From positions 1 to 64,000 of the forward strand of contig NZ_NNBY01000031.1 in NCBI RefSeq assembly GCF_002834235.1: a stretch of DNA of 64,000 nt, given 5' to 3'. The first letter of the stretch is position 1, and each line of letters opens with the position of its first letter. Both the position numbers and the translations under genes were made by a program. Origin of the DNA: Ruminococcus bromii. Lineage in GTDB: Bacteria > Bacillota > Clostridia > Oscillospirales > Acutalibacteraceae. Shown here piece after piece: positions 15,672-23,431 of the stretch. Under the pieces are notes generated by a model. It searched no databases, was not told the origin of the DNA, and saw only the letters and a program-made list of their open reading frames with translations.

Positions 15672-15677
15672 GTACTA
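15663..15677 (+). promoter_or_regulatory. Palindromic operator over the -10 box
   Basis: TAGTACA and TGTACTA form perfect 7-base arms around one A. The palindrome covers the -10 hexamer, as expected for autorepression by a ribbon-helix-helix antitoxin. Confidence 0.65.
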
Positions 15678-15695
15678 TACAAGGAGGTCAGTATT

Positions 15696-15917
15696 ATGGC
15701 ATTCTCAATCAGATTAACAGAACAGGAAAAGAAAATAGTAGACAGCTATGCTCGGTTGCACTCAATATCACTCGGAGAGGCTTTTAAACAGGCTTTGTTT
15801 GAAAAAATCGAAGAAGAATATGACCTTGCCGTTTTTGATGACGCTTATGATGAATACAAAAAGAGCGGTGAAGAAAGCAGACCAATCTCTGATTTTTGGA
15901 AGGAACTTGACATATGA
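15696..15917 (+). CDS. RelB/DUF6290-type ribbon-helix-helix antitoxin
   Basis: A 73-residue protein. Residues 1-45 (FSIRLTEQEKKIVDSYA then SISLGEAFKQAL) are a ribbon-helix-helix DNA-binding domain; the acidic tail ending ISDFWKELDI is the usual toxin-wrapping region. It would neutralise the RelE-type toxin downstream and repress the shared promoter. A perfect AAGGAGG precedes the start. The stop overlaps the toxin ATG (ATGA). Confidence 0.88.
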   Translation: MAFSIRLTEQEKKIVDSYARLHSISLGEAFKQALFEKIEEEYDLAVFDDAYDEYKKSGEESRPISDFWKELDI

Positions 15918-16186
15918 GTTATGTTGTAAGAACCACTCCGAGATTTGAAAAAGAATTTAAAAAACTCGACAGATATACCATGAAGATGATTAAAGCGTGG
16001 ATTGAAAAGAATTTGTCGGGTTGTGAAAACCCCAGAGTAAAGGGAAAAGCTCTCACGGCAAATCGCAAATGTCAATGGCGGTATCGTATCGGAGATTACA
16101 GACTGCTCTGCCTTATAGAAGACGAAGAACTTGTTATTCTTGCTTTGTCTATAGGTCACAGGCGAGAGGTTTATGACAACACTTAA
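15914..16186 (+). CDS. RelE/ParE superfamily toxin
   Basis: A 90-residue RelE-like protein: TPRFEKEFKKLDRYTMKMI is the N-terminal helix pair, WRYRIGDYRLLCLIEDEELVIL the beta core with basic residues, and GHRREVYDN the C-terminal end typical of RelE mRNA interferases. It would cleave mRNA at the ribosome when free of its antitoxin. It is translationally coupled to the antitoxin upstream. The pair is intact, with no frameshift. Confidence 0.9.
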   Translation: MSYVVRTTPRFEKEFKKLDRYTMKMIKAWIEKNLSGCENPRVKGKALTANRKCQWRYRIGDYRLLCLIEDEELVILALSIGHRREVYDNT

Positions 16187-16211
16187 AATTTAAAACACTT
16201 AAATAATCAAA

Positions 16212-16255
16212 CTCGGTCATAATCTTTGAATAATTATGACCGAGAATTATTTATT
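16212..16255 (+). terminator. Terminator of the RelB/RelE operon
   Basis: A perfect 12-bp stem (CTCGGTCATAAT 16212-16223, ATTATGACCGAG 16233-16244) is followed by AATTATTTATTTT. Confidence 0.75.
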
Positions 16256-16288
16256 TTGAATTATTTTGATTGAAATTACAAAAATTCC

Positions 16289-16317
16289 TTGACAAAGTTT
16301 GACGGATTTCTTATAAT
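16289..16317 (+). promoter_or_regulatory. Consensus promoter of the pyrophosphatase gene
   Basis: TTGACA (16289-16294), exactly 17 bases and TATAAT (16312-16317): a full match to the sigma-A consensus, fitting a highly expressed housekeeping gene. Confidence 0.85.
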
Positions 16318-16391
16318 TAAACCATAACATAATGTTTCACAGGGTATTACAGGATATATAAAAAATAAGGTTAAGAAGGGTGACAGAAATT

Positions 16392-16928
16392 ATGAACATT
16401 TGGCACGACATTTCTCCGAAGAGAATTACAAAAGACAAGTTTTATGCAGTAATCGAAATTTCAAAGGGCGGCAAAAACAAGTATGAGCTTGACAAAGAAA
16501 CAGGTATGCTCAAGCTTGACCGTGTGCTTTTTACATCAACTCACTATCCTGCCAACTACGGCTTTATTCCGAGAACCTTTGCAGATGACGGCGATCCGCT
16601 TGATGTTCTTGTTTTGTGCAGTGAAACAATTCAGCCGATGACGCTCGTTGAATGCAAGCCTATCGGCGTTCTCAATATGGTTGATAACGACAGCTGTGAC
16701 GAAAAAATTATTGCAGTTCCCGTTAACGATCCCAACTACAATTGCTACAGCGACATCAGCGAACTTCCAAAACACTATTTTGAAGAAATTCAGCACTTTT
16801 TCCAGGTTTACAAAACACTTGAGGCTGACAAGGTTACTTCGGTAACCGAAACTGACGGTGTTGACAAGGCAAAGGAAATCATTGAAAAGGCTATCACAAG
16901 CTATATTCGTGATTTTCAGATGGCGTAA
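16392..16928 (+). CDS. ppa: Family I inorganic pyrophosphatase
   Basis: A 178-residue soluble pyrophosphatase. FYAVIEISKGGKNKYELDK and HYPANYGFIPRTFADDGDPLDVLV hold the active-site Lys, Tyr and the DxDPxD metal-binding motif. It hydrolyses pyrophosphate released by biosynthetic reactions. ATG at 16392 is chosen over a GTG 4 codons upstream because AAGGGTGA stands 8 bases before it. It is a single-gene unit with its own promoter and terminator. Confidence 0.93.
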   Translation: MNIWHDISPKRITKDKFYAVIEISKGGKNKYELDKETGMLKLDRVLFTSTHYPANYGFIPRTFADDGDPLDVLVLCSETIQPMTLVECKPIGVLNMVDNDSCDEKIIAVPVNDPNYNCYSDISELPKHYFEEIQHFFQVYKTLEADKVTSVTETDGVDKAKEIIEKAITSYIRDFQMA

Positions 16929-16949
16929 ATTTATAAAGACTGCAAAACT

Positions 16950-16984
16950 AAAAGCTTTACCAAAAACGGTAAAGCTTTTTCTTT
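16950..16984 (+). terminator. Terminator of ppa
   Basis: A 12-bp stem (AAAAGCTTTACC 16950-16961, GGTAAAGCTTTT 16968-16979) with T's following. It may also serve the minus-strand gene beyond it, since the other flank is A-rich. Confidence 0.8.
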
Positions 16985-17054
16985 TGAATGTGTAATTTAA
17001 TTCTGAAAAGGAATATTAACAAAATTCATTCCTGTATAATAAAAATACGGCGGA

Positions 17055-17261
17055 TTAAAGTTTAAAATCCTTAGCCGAAAAATCTGTCTTAAAAACCGTG
17101 ACATTCGGCATACGCAACAACGGATCATACTTGAACGATCTGCATTTTCCGTCCTTGACTTGCTTTGACTTTTTGCAGAACATAATATCGTTTTCAATTC
17201 CGTTGTATTCGCAATATGAACAGTTGACAGGAATATTCTTGCCAAACAAACTTTTTTTCAT
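17055..17261 (-). CDS. Small four-cysteine protein of unknown function
   Basis: 68 residues, starting at the ATG with GAGGTG before it (a longer reading frame begins 11 codons upstream without a ribosome site). It has CSYC at about 14-17 and two further Cys (FCKK, GKCRSF) spaced like a small zinc knuckle. Tyr and Lys are frequent and there is no membrane segment. Promoter-like boxes lie upstream on the minus strand, so it is probably transcribed alone. Similar small proteins occur in clostridia, but I know no function. Confidence 0.7.
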   Translation of the reverse strand: MKKSLFGKNIPVNCSYCEYNGIENDIMFCKKSKQVKDGKCRSFKYDPLLRMPNVTVFKTDFSAKDFKL

Positions 17262-17284
17262 AATCAACACCTCTGAATGAATAT

Positions 17285-17313
17285 AGTATATCATTAACTC
17301 AGCCGTGTTTCAA
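17285..17313 (-). promoter_or_regulatory. Promoter of the small four-cysteine gene
   Basis: On the minus strand TTGAAA (17313-17308), a 17-base spacer and TATACT (17290-17285), 24 bases before the start codon. Confidence 0.65.
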
Positions 17314-17395
17314 GCATAATTTTTTGTCGGAAAATATTGACAAAGCAATTAATCGGTTAAAAATAATCTTATTATAAAATATGGAAGGAACACTT

Positions 17396-18232
17396 ATGAA
17401 TTTTTTTTCAAAAACAATGAAGCTCAACAACATTGATACGGTTCCGTATCTTACATATAATTCTTTATCAGAAATTAGTTTCATCAATCACGCATTCACA
17501 ACCCGACTCGGCGGTGTGTCAACGGGTGAATTTACATCAATGAATATGGCATTCAACAGAGGTGACAATCCCGACAGCGTAACCGAAAATTACAAAAGAT
17601 TCTGCAAAAGTGCAGGCTTTGATTATGAAAGTCTTGTAGCCTCGGCACAGGATCACCACACTGTTGTAAGAGCCGTAACATCTGCCGAAAAGGGCATAGG
17701 CATCTACAAGCCCCGTGATATGGAGAGCGTTGACGCCTTGATTACAAATGAAAAGGGGGTAACCCTTGTAACCTACTATGCCGACTGCACACCGCTGTTT
17801 TTTGTTGATACAAAGAATAAGGCAATCGGGCTTGCCCATGCCGGCTGGAGGGGAACTGTCGGCAGAATAGGGGAAAAGGTTGTTGAGAAAATGACTGAGC
17901 TTTACGGCACAAACCCTGCCGATATCAAAGCTGCAATCGGTCCCGCAATTTCAGTTTGTTGCTATGAGGTTGACTACCCATGTGCAGAACATTTTCTGAA
18001 TCTTTCAGACCTTGACAGCACAAAGTTCGTTTTTGAAAAAGGAAACGGAAAATATATGGTTGACCTTTTAGAAACCAACCGTCAGATTCTTACTGCTTCA
18101 GGTGTAAAGAATGAAAACATAACAGTTTCGGATGTCTGCACCAATTGCAACAGCGACCTCTTATGGAGTCACCGTGCCACCAAAGGTCACAGAGGTACAA
18201 TGAGTGCGTTTATGTGTATTAAAGAAGATTAA
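17396..18232 (+). CDS. pgeF: Multicopper polyphenol oxidase/laccase-domain protein PgeF (YfiH)
   Basis: A 278-residue protein of the Cu-oxidase_4 family. The conserved metal-site residues are in SAQDHHTVV, YADCTPLFF and LAHAGWRGTVG; GPAISVCCYEV and HRATKGHRGTM follow. E. coli YfiH acts as a peptidoglycan-precursor editing enzyme that removes wrongly incorporated Ser from UDP-MurNAc; other members show purine nucleoside phosphorylase or laccase activity. The ATG at 17396 follows GGAAGG; the frame opens 5 codons earlier. It is a single gene between convergent units. Confidence 0.87.
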   Translation: MNFFSKTMKLNNIDTVPYLTYNSLSEISFINHAFTTRLGGVSTGEFTSMNMAFNRGDNPDSVTENYKRFCKSAGFDYESLVASAQDHHTVVRAVTSAEKGIGIYKPRDMESVDALITNEKGVTLVTYYADCTPLFFVDTKNKAIGLAHAGWRGTVGRIGEKVVEKMTELYGTNPADIKAAIGPAISVCCYEVDYPCAEHFLNLSDLDSTKFVFEKGNGKYMVDLLETNRQILTASGVKNENITVSDVCTNCNSDLLWSHRATKGHRGTMSAFMCIKED

Positions 18233-18253
18233 AATTTTTGTTTTTGCAAAGCA

Positions 18254-18276
18254 AAAGGCGGTTATTGACCGCCTTT
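18254..18276. terminator. Bidirectional terminator
   Basis: AAAGGCGGT (18254-18262) pairs with ACCGCCTTT (18268-18276) across a 5-base loop. It overlaps the stop codon of the converging pseudouridine-synthase gene and serves both genes. Confidence 0.7.
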
Positions 18277-19240
18277 ATCTATCTAGATTTATCTTTCCGT
18301 TTTTTGCAAACCATACATCGTTTACCTTAAATTCCTTGCCGTTAAGGTAATCAAGAATGCCTGCATCGGTTTCAAAATTGAATTTCAGCTTATAGCTGTA
18401 AAGCGCCTGATACTTAATACTGTCGGGTGCTTTTTTGCCTTTGCCGTATTTTGTATCGCCCACAAGCGGATGTCCGATTGATGCCATATGCGCTCTTATC
18501 TGATGAGTTCTGCCCGTCAGCAGTTCAACCTCGGCAAGGCTGAATTTGCCGTTGAAGTCAAGAATTTCATATTTTGTCTTGATTTCTTTTGAACCCTCAA
18601 CTTCATTTTTGAAAACAGTAACCTTGTTTTTACTTTCATTCTTGGTCATATAGCCGTGAAGTGTGTCGCAGTCCCTTTTTGGCTTTCCGTATAAAAGGCA
18701 GAGATAGTATTTTTCAAGCTCTCTTGTTTTCATTTTTGCATTTAAAATCCTCAGGCTGTCGGCATTTTTTGCCGCAATAACAATTCCGCCCGTGTTTCTG
18801 TCAATTCTGTTGACAAGTGCAGGCGCAAAGGCATTTTCTTCATCGGGATTATATTCACCTTTGTCATAGAGGTAGTGCTGAACTCTTGCAACAAGTGAAT
18901 CAAAGTGATAATTCTTGTCAGGGTGTACGATTATGCCCGGTTTTTTATCTATAAGTATAAGGTTTTCATCCTCATAAACAATGTCAAAGGTTTTCGGTGC
19001 TTTCATGAACTCATAGCTTTTTTGCTCCGATGCCTCAAAAAATTCGTCCTTAATATAAAAGGTAAGCATATCGCCCTCTTTGAGCATGGTCTGAATATCA
19101 CACTTTTTGCCATTTACCTTAATACACTTTTTTCTTATATATTTGTACATAAGCGACTTTGGCAGAGTTTTGAATCTTTTCTGTAAAAATTTATCGAGTC
19201 GCTGATTTGCGTCATTCTTTTTAATTTCAAGTGTTCTCAT
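18275..19240 (-). CDS. RluA-family pseudouridine synthase (RluC/RluD type)
   Basis: A 321-residue enzyme with an N-terminal S4 RNA-binding domain ([15 protein letters not shown]... [10 protein letters not shown], about 8-80) and the RluA catalytic domain (about 85-300). [18 protein letters not shown] holds the catalytic Asp, and [22 protein letters not shown] is the second signature. It converts specific uridines in 23S rRNA to pseudouridine; which ones cannot be told from sequence alone. Confidence 0.9.
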   Translation of the reverse strand: MRTLEIKKNDANQRLDKFLQKRFKTLPKSLMYKYIRKKCIKVNGKKCDIQTMLKEGDMLTFYIKDEFFEASEQKSYEFMKAPKTFDIVYEDENLILIDKKPGIIVHPDKNYHFDSLVARVQHYLYDKGEYNPDEENAFAPALVNRIDRNTGGIVIAAKNADSLRILNAKMKTRELEKYYLCLLYGKPKRDCDTLHGYMTKNESKNKVTVFKNEVEGSKEIKTKYEILDFNGKFSLAEVELLTGRTHQIRAHMASIGHPLVGDTKYGKGKKAPDSIKYQALYSYKLKFNFETDAGILDYLNGKEFKVNDVWFAKNGKINLDR

Positions 19241-19357
19241 AGTCTGTAAAATTCTCCGTAATTTTTTTCTCAGTTTATCTTATATCAATTTTAAAAATAA
19301 TTCAACCGCTTTTGCACATAATTTGATTTTGTGTATATTCTGATATAGGGTGATACA

Positions 19358-19501
19358 GTGAATTGTTACACACAGAGAATAAAATCTGCAGTATGCTTTG
19401 GACTGGGACTGCTGTGTGCATCACTTCTGCCGAGTGAATGGGTACTCGTCATTGCGGCAGGCGCACTCGTAGTTGTCAGTATTTGTTGTGTTCGGAGGTA
19501 A
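19358..19501 (+). CDS. 47-residue membrane protein preceding spoVM
   Basis: A GTG-started small ORF with AGGGTGA before it. Residues 11-24 and 29-45 are hydrophobic (FGLGLLCASLL and VLVIAAGALVVVSICC), separated by PSEW, so it is probably a membrane hairpin; the end is CVRR. Its last codons carry the GGAGG ribosome site of the spoVM reading frame that follows 2 bases later, which strongly suggests a real coupled gene. With spoVM, sipL and spoIVA next to it, a role in spore-envelope assembly is likely. No family recognised. Confidence 0.6.
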   Translation: MNCYTQRIKSAVCFGLGLLCASLLPSEWVLVIAAGALVVVSICCVRR

Positions 19502-19503
19502 TT

Positions 19504-19593
19504 ATGAAAGTTGTACTTATTGAGAAACCAAAATTCATATCGGCAATTTTGAGAAAAATTTACGGAATCAAAAAGGAAACCAAGCCGGAATAA
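19504..19593 (+). CDS. spoVM: SpoVM-like spore morphogenetic peptide
   Basis: A 29-codon ORF. The start MKVVLIEKPKFISAILRKI can be laid without gaps on B. subtilis SpoVM as I remember it: Met1, Lys2, Ile6, Pro9, Lys10, Phe11, Ile15, Arg17 and Gly21 are the same. Pro9 matters for curvature-sensing localisation in B. subtilis. SpoVM is an amphipathic helix that lies on the curved forespore membrane and anchors the SpoIVA coat basement layer. Here spoVM, sipL and spoIVA lie in a row, matching that function. GGAGG stands 5 bases before the ATG and a terminator follows at 19661. Confidence 0.85.
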   Translation: MKVVLIEKPKFISAILRKIYGIKKETKPE

Positions 19594-19660
19594 TAGACAT
19601 ATGTTTGGACACTGTTCCAAAATCCTGCTATTGGTAATAGTTTACAATAAATTCGAGCCA

Positions 19661-19703
19661 AAGATGTGCATAGTTACAAAATACTTTGCACATCTTATTT
19701 TTT
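19661..19703 (+). terminator. Terminator of the spoVM unit
   Basis: A perfect 10-bp stem (AAGATGTGCA 19661-19670, TGCACATCTT 19687-19696) with a 16-base loop, followed by ATTTTTTAAAA. Confidence 0.75.
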
Positions 19704-19790
19704 AAAATAAAATTATGATTAATCTTTCGGGTAATATTTTTCCGCACTCCATAATATAATTGAACTATAAAACATAAAGGAGAGAAAAAT

Positions 19791-21314
19791 ATGGAGTTTA
19801 ATCAGGAAAACCGCTCGTTTTGCACGCCGTCGGCTGTGCTTGACACGGTTGCCGAACAGCTTGCAGATGTTGACCTCACTCTGCCCGATTATTGTCCGGA
19901 TATAGAAAAAATTCTGAAATGTACCCTCACACCCAAAATTCAGAGCAGAACCCTTTCGGGAGGTCAGCTTCAGATTGACGGATTCTGCACAGTAAATGTA
20001 ATGTATGTGGAAAGTATAAAGAAAAGCGTGCGCTGTTGCGAACAAAGCGTGAATTTTTCACAGAACTTTTCGGTAAAAGACGCTCCCGACAATCCGGTTA
20101 TCATCACAAAAACCAAGCCGGAATACATAAACTGCAGGGCATTAAGTCCCCGCAGACTTGTTATGCACGGAGCGTTTTCATTGTATGCAAAGGTATTTTC
20201 AAAAACTCAGACGAGCATTTTCACGCCTTCCGATAATATCGAAACCGACCGAAAGACCATTACCTGTGCCGATCTTAAATCGTTCTGCCAGGAGCAGTTT
20301 TCTGTTTGCGAAGAAATTTCGGTAGGCGAAAAACCGCAGATTGAATCCGTTCTCCGCAGTGATGTAAGCGTCGGAGTGATTGACGCTAAGGCTGTAACGG
20401 GAAAGCTTATGCTCAACGGTGAACTTAATCTCAAGCTTTTGTACCTTTCAAACGCAGAGAGCGGAGAAGTTGAAAAGCTTGACTATCTGTTGCCGTTCAA
20501 CAAAATTTTAGATTGTGACGGAATTGACGAAAACACTATCAACTGTGTTTCCTGTGATGTTATGTCGTATGATATCAGACTGAAAAACGATATGCTTTCC
20601 GAAAAGCCGTCTGTGATACTTGAAGTAAAGCTCTGCGTTACGGAGGAGGGCTATATAACCCGTGAGGAGGAAATTGTATGTGACGCCTACTCAACAGAAT
20701 TTTCCTCGTTGCCGGAGTTTGAACAATTAAAAATTACGGGCGAGGTTGTTCCGATTAATGAACCTCATATGGAAAAAATGTCCGTTAAGATTGATGACGG
20801 AAAAATCTCACGAATTCTCGATATTTTCACAGAACAAATAACTGCCGAGGCTTCACACGATGACAGAGGTATGGTTATAAGCGGAAAAATCAACATATGC
20901 ATATTGGCACTTAACGGGGAAGATATTCCTGTGTTTATTGAGCGTTCAGCCGATTATGAGCATATTATTCCGCAGACAGACTGCACCTGTGCCAAAATTT
21001 TCGGTACAAGGACAGCAAGTATAAGCTACAGACTTGCCGAGGATGATGTCATAGAAATTCGTTGTGAGCTGAAAATCTGCGGTGCTGTTTTTTCGGAAAA
21101 CAGAGTAAACACCGTAAAAAATGTAAATGTTTTTGAGGATAAACCTATACCTCCCGAAAATTGTGCGCTGACATTATACTTTGCCGACAAGGGAGAAAAG
21201 CTCTGGGATATTGCTAAATCCCACAACACAAAGCTTGATTTGCTGCTTTCGGAAAATTCGGCTGAAAATCAGGTGCTCGACGCACCTAAAATGCTGTTGA
21301 TTCCGAGAATATAG
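19791..21314 (+). CDS. sipL: SipL-like spore coat protein (SPOCS domains plus LysM)
   Basis: A 507-residue protein. The N-terminal and central regions (about 30-450) hold repeated SPOCS/DUF3794 domains, e.g. LPDYCPDIEKILKC and the later segment IMKISGEVVPIN-like motif. The last 45 residues are a LysM domain (KGEKLWDIAKSHNTKLDLL). In Clostridioides difficile SipL binds SpoIVA through its LysM domain and is needed for the coat basement layer. The gene is 13 bases upstream of spoIVA, so they form one operon. It should be made in the mother cell. A TATAAT-like sequence lies at 19755, but the sigma factor cannot be settled by eye. Confidence 0.9.
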   Translation: MEFNQENRSFCTPSAVLDTVAEQLADVDLTLPDYCPDIEKILKCTLTPKIQSRTLSGGQLQIDGFCTVNVMYVESIKKSVRCCEQSVNFSQNFSVKDAPDNPVIITKTKPEYINCRALSPRRLVMHGAFSLYAKVFSKTQTSIFTPSDNIETDRKTITCADLKSFCQEQFSVCEEISVGEKPQIESVLRSDVSVGVIDAKAVTGKLMLNGELNLKLLYLSNAESGEVEKLDYLLPFNKILDCDGIDENTINCVSCDVMSYDIRLKNDMLSEKPSVILEVKLCVTEEGYITREEEIVCDAYSTEFSSLPEFEQLKITGEVVPINEPHMEKMSVKIDDGKISRILDIFTEQITAEASHDDRGMVISGKINICILALNGEDIPVFIERSADYEHIIPQTDCTCAKIFGTRTASISYRLAEDDVIEIRCELKICGAVFSENRVNTVKNVNVFEDKPIPPENCALTLYFADKGEKLWDIAKSHNTKLDLLLSENSAENQVLDAPKMLLIPRI

Positions 21315-21327
21315 GGAGGTATAAAAA

Positions 21328-22806
21328 ATGGAAGAGAGAAATGTTTATCAGGATATTTCCCGAAGAACCGACGGTGATGTCTATATCGGAGTAGTCGGTC
21401 CCGTCAGAACGGGAAAATCCACATTTATAAAAAGGTTTATGGATTCGCTTGTTCTGCCCAATATCCGTGACGAGGCAGTTTACAGGCGTACCGTTGACGA
21501 GCTTCCTCAATCTGCGGCAGGAAGAACCATAATGACCACAGAACCCAAATTTATTCCCGAGGAATCCGTTGAAATCAATCTCGGCGGCAACACAACCTTC
21601 AATGTGAGAATGATTGACTGCGTAGGCTATATTGTAAACAGTGCAATCGGTTACAGCGAAGAGGACGAACCGAGAATGGTAAAAACTCCGTGGTCAAACG
21701 AGGCGATTCCTTTTGATGACGCCGCAGAAATAGGCACTAAAAAGGTAATTACCGACCATTCAACAATCGGTCTTGTTATCACTACTGACGGAACAATCAG
21801 CGATATTCCGAGAGAAGATTATATTGAAAGTGAAAAAAGAGTAATTAATGAGTTGAAGGCAATCAATAAACCGTTCATTATACTTCTCAATTCAGTTGAC
21901 CCTACGGCAGATGAAACAATTCGCCTGTCAAACGAAATGACCGCCGAATACAAGGTCCCCGTAATTCCCGTTAGCTGTATGGAGCTTGACGAAACCGAAA
22001 TCAAAAGGATACTCGCACAGCTTTTGTTTGAATTTCCAATCCGTGAAATCAAGGTTGACATTCCGAAATGGGTTGTAAAGCTCGATAAAGACCATTGGCT
22101 GAAGTCGGTTGTATTTGATTCAATAAAGAAAAATGCCGCAAAAATTGAGAAAATCAGGCAAATTCAGCAGATAATCTCTGATATTGAGCAATGCGAGTAC
22201 ATCACATCTGCAAAGGTTACGAGTCTTGACCTCGGAAAAGGATATGCGGAGATGGCCGTATCTATCGAAAGCGAACTTTTCTACAAGGTTATTTCGGAAG
22301 AAACAGGGCTTGAGATAACCGAGGAGTACGAACTTCTGAACTGCATAAAGACTCTTTCGCAAAAACAAAAAGAATTCGACAAGATTGCACAGGCTTATGA
22401 ACAGGTTCAGGAAACGGGCTACGGAATTGTTATGCCGACAATTGACGAACTTACCCTTGACGAACCGCAGATTATTAAGCAGAGCGGAAAATACGGTATC
22501 AAGCTGAGAGCAAGCGCACCGTCAATTCATATGATGAAGATTTTTACGCAGACGGAGGTAACTCCGATTGTAGGTTCGGAACAGCAGTCCGAAGAGCTTG
22601 TGTCTTATCTTCTCAGAGAATTTGACGAAAATCCGGAAAAAATCTGGGAGAGTAACATATTCGGAAAATCAGTTCACGAACTCGTTAACGAGGGACTTCA
22701 CAACAAGCTGTACAGAATGCCTGCCGATGCCAGAAGGCGGATAGGAGAGACTGTTGAAAAAATTATCAATGACGGCTGTAATGGATTAATATGTATAATT
22801 CTGTAA
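21328..22806 (+). CDS. spoIVA: Stage IV sporulation protein A (coat basement ATPase)
   Basis: A 492-residue protein matching SpoIVA over its length. The start MEERNVYQDISRRTDGDVYIGVVGPVRTGKST contains the Walker A GPVRTGKST. VRMIDCVGYIV is the switch/Walker B region and LLNSVDP the guanine-recognition-like motif of this TRAFAC-derived ATPase. The C-terminal region ends NGLICIIL. SpoIVA polymerises with ATP around the forespore and anchors the coat. SpoVM and SipL, its known partners, are encoded just upstream. AGGGAGGT precedes the start. Confidence 0.97.
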   Translation: MEERNVYQDISRRTDGDVYIGVVGPVRTGKSTFIKRFMDSLVLPNIRDEAVYRRTVDELPQSAAGRTIMTTEPKFIPEESVEINLGGNTTFNVRMIDCVGYIVNSAIGYSEEDEPRMVKTPWSNEAIPFDDAAEIGTKKVITDHSTIGLVITTDGTISDIPREDYIESEKRVINELKAINKPFIILLNSVDPTADETIRLSNEMTAEYKVPVIPVSCMELDETEIKRILAQLLFEFPIREIKVDIPKWVVKLDKDHWLKSVVFDSIKKNAAKIEKIRQIQQIISDIEQCEYITSAKVTSLDLGKGYAEMAVSIESELFYKVISEETGLEITEEYELLNCIKTLSQKQKEFDKIAQAYEQVQETGYGIVMPTIDELTLDEPQIIKQSGKYGIKLRASAPSIHMMKIFTQTEVTPIVGSEQQSEELVSYLLREFDENPEKIWESNIFGKSVHELVNEGLHNKLYRMPADARRRIGETVEKIINDGCNGLICIIL

Positions 22807-22911
22807 CGACAAATAACGATAAAATTGCAAAGCTTTAATTCACAAATAAACAGGCTCACAAATAAATAAATTAGTAATATCGCCAAAAAATTATTCACCC
22901 CATATTTGTTA

Positions 22912-22940
22912 TTGAAAATGTTTCGGGAATAAAGTATAAT
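22912..22940 (+). promoter_or_regulatory. Promoter of the oadG-oadB operon
   Basis: TTGAAA (22912-22917), a 17-base spacer and TATAAT (22935-22940). Confidence 0.75.
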
Positions 22941-22977
22941 ATTCCTATATGCAAATGACAAATATGGGGGTTGTTTT

Positions 22978-23400
22978 ATGAATCTTTCCGATGTAGCTTT
23001 ATTGGCTAAAGAGGAGCTTTCCCTTGCCGAAAAAGGTATTGCCTCTGCAAAAGTTGTTCTTACAGGTTTTGTTGTTGTATTCGCAATGCTGATTCTCTTG
23101 ATTTTCATAATCAAGATTTACGGCGCAATCATTCAGAAAGCTCAAGATGCCGGCAAAAAGAGCAAAGAGAAAAAGGCTGAAACCGTAGCAGAAACTCCTG
23201 CTCCCGTTGTTGCCGCTCCTGTTGCTCCTGCTCAGACAGACGGTGTTTCCGATGAGGTTGTTGCCGTAATTTCCGCAGCAGTTGCCACAATGTACGGCTC
23301 TTCCGAAAAAGCAAGAATCAAGAGTATTAAAAAGTCATCAGACGGCGGTCGTTCCGCATGGGCAAAAGCCGGTGTACTTGATAATACCCGCCCGTTTTAA
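22978..23400 (+). CDS. oadG: Sodium-pump decarboxylase gamma subunit (OadG-like)
   Basis: 140 residues. One membrane helix (about 25-48, VVLTGFVVVFAMLILLIFIIKIYG), then a charged stretch and an Ala/Pro linker (about 70-90, PAPVVAAPVAPAQ) and a C-terminal soluble tail ending SAWAKAGVLDNTRPF. This is the usual plan of OadG/GcdD-type subunits, which hold the membrane-bound decarboxylase complex together. The beta subunit gene follows 31 bases later. The carboxyltransferase and biotin-carrier genes are not in the window. Confidence 0.85.
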   Translation: MNLSDVALLAKEELSLAEKGIASAKVVLTGFVVVFAMLILLIFIIKIYGAIIQKAQDAGKKSKEKKAETVAETPAPVVAAPVAPAQTDGVSDEVVAVISAAVATMYGSSEKARIKSIKKSSDGGRSAWAKAGVLDNTRPF

Positions 23401-23431
23401 GGCAAAGTTTTAAGGGAAAGGATGTTATCTA

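Noticed and set aside
19366..19620. 84-codon minus-strand ORF
   Set aside because: It lies antisense to spoVM and the 47-residue ORF, has no good ribosome site, and those plus-strand ORFs are supported by homology or coupling.
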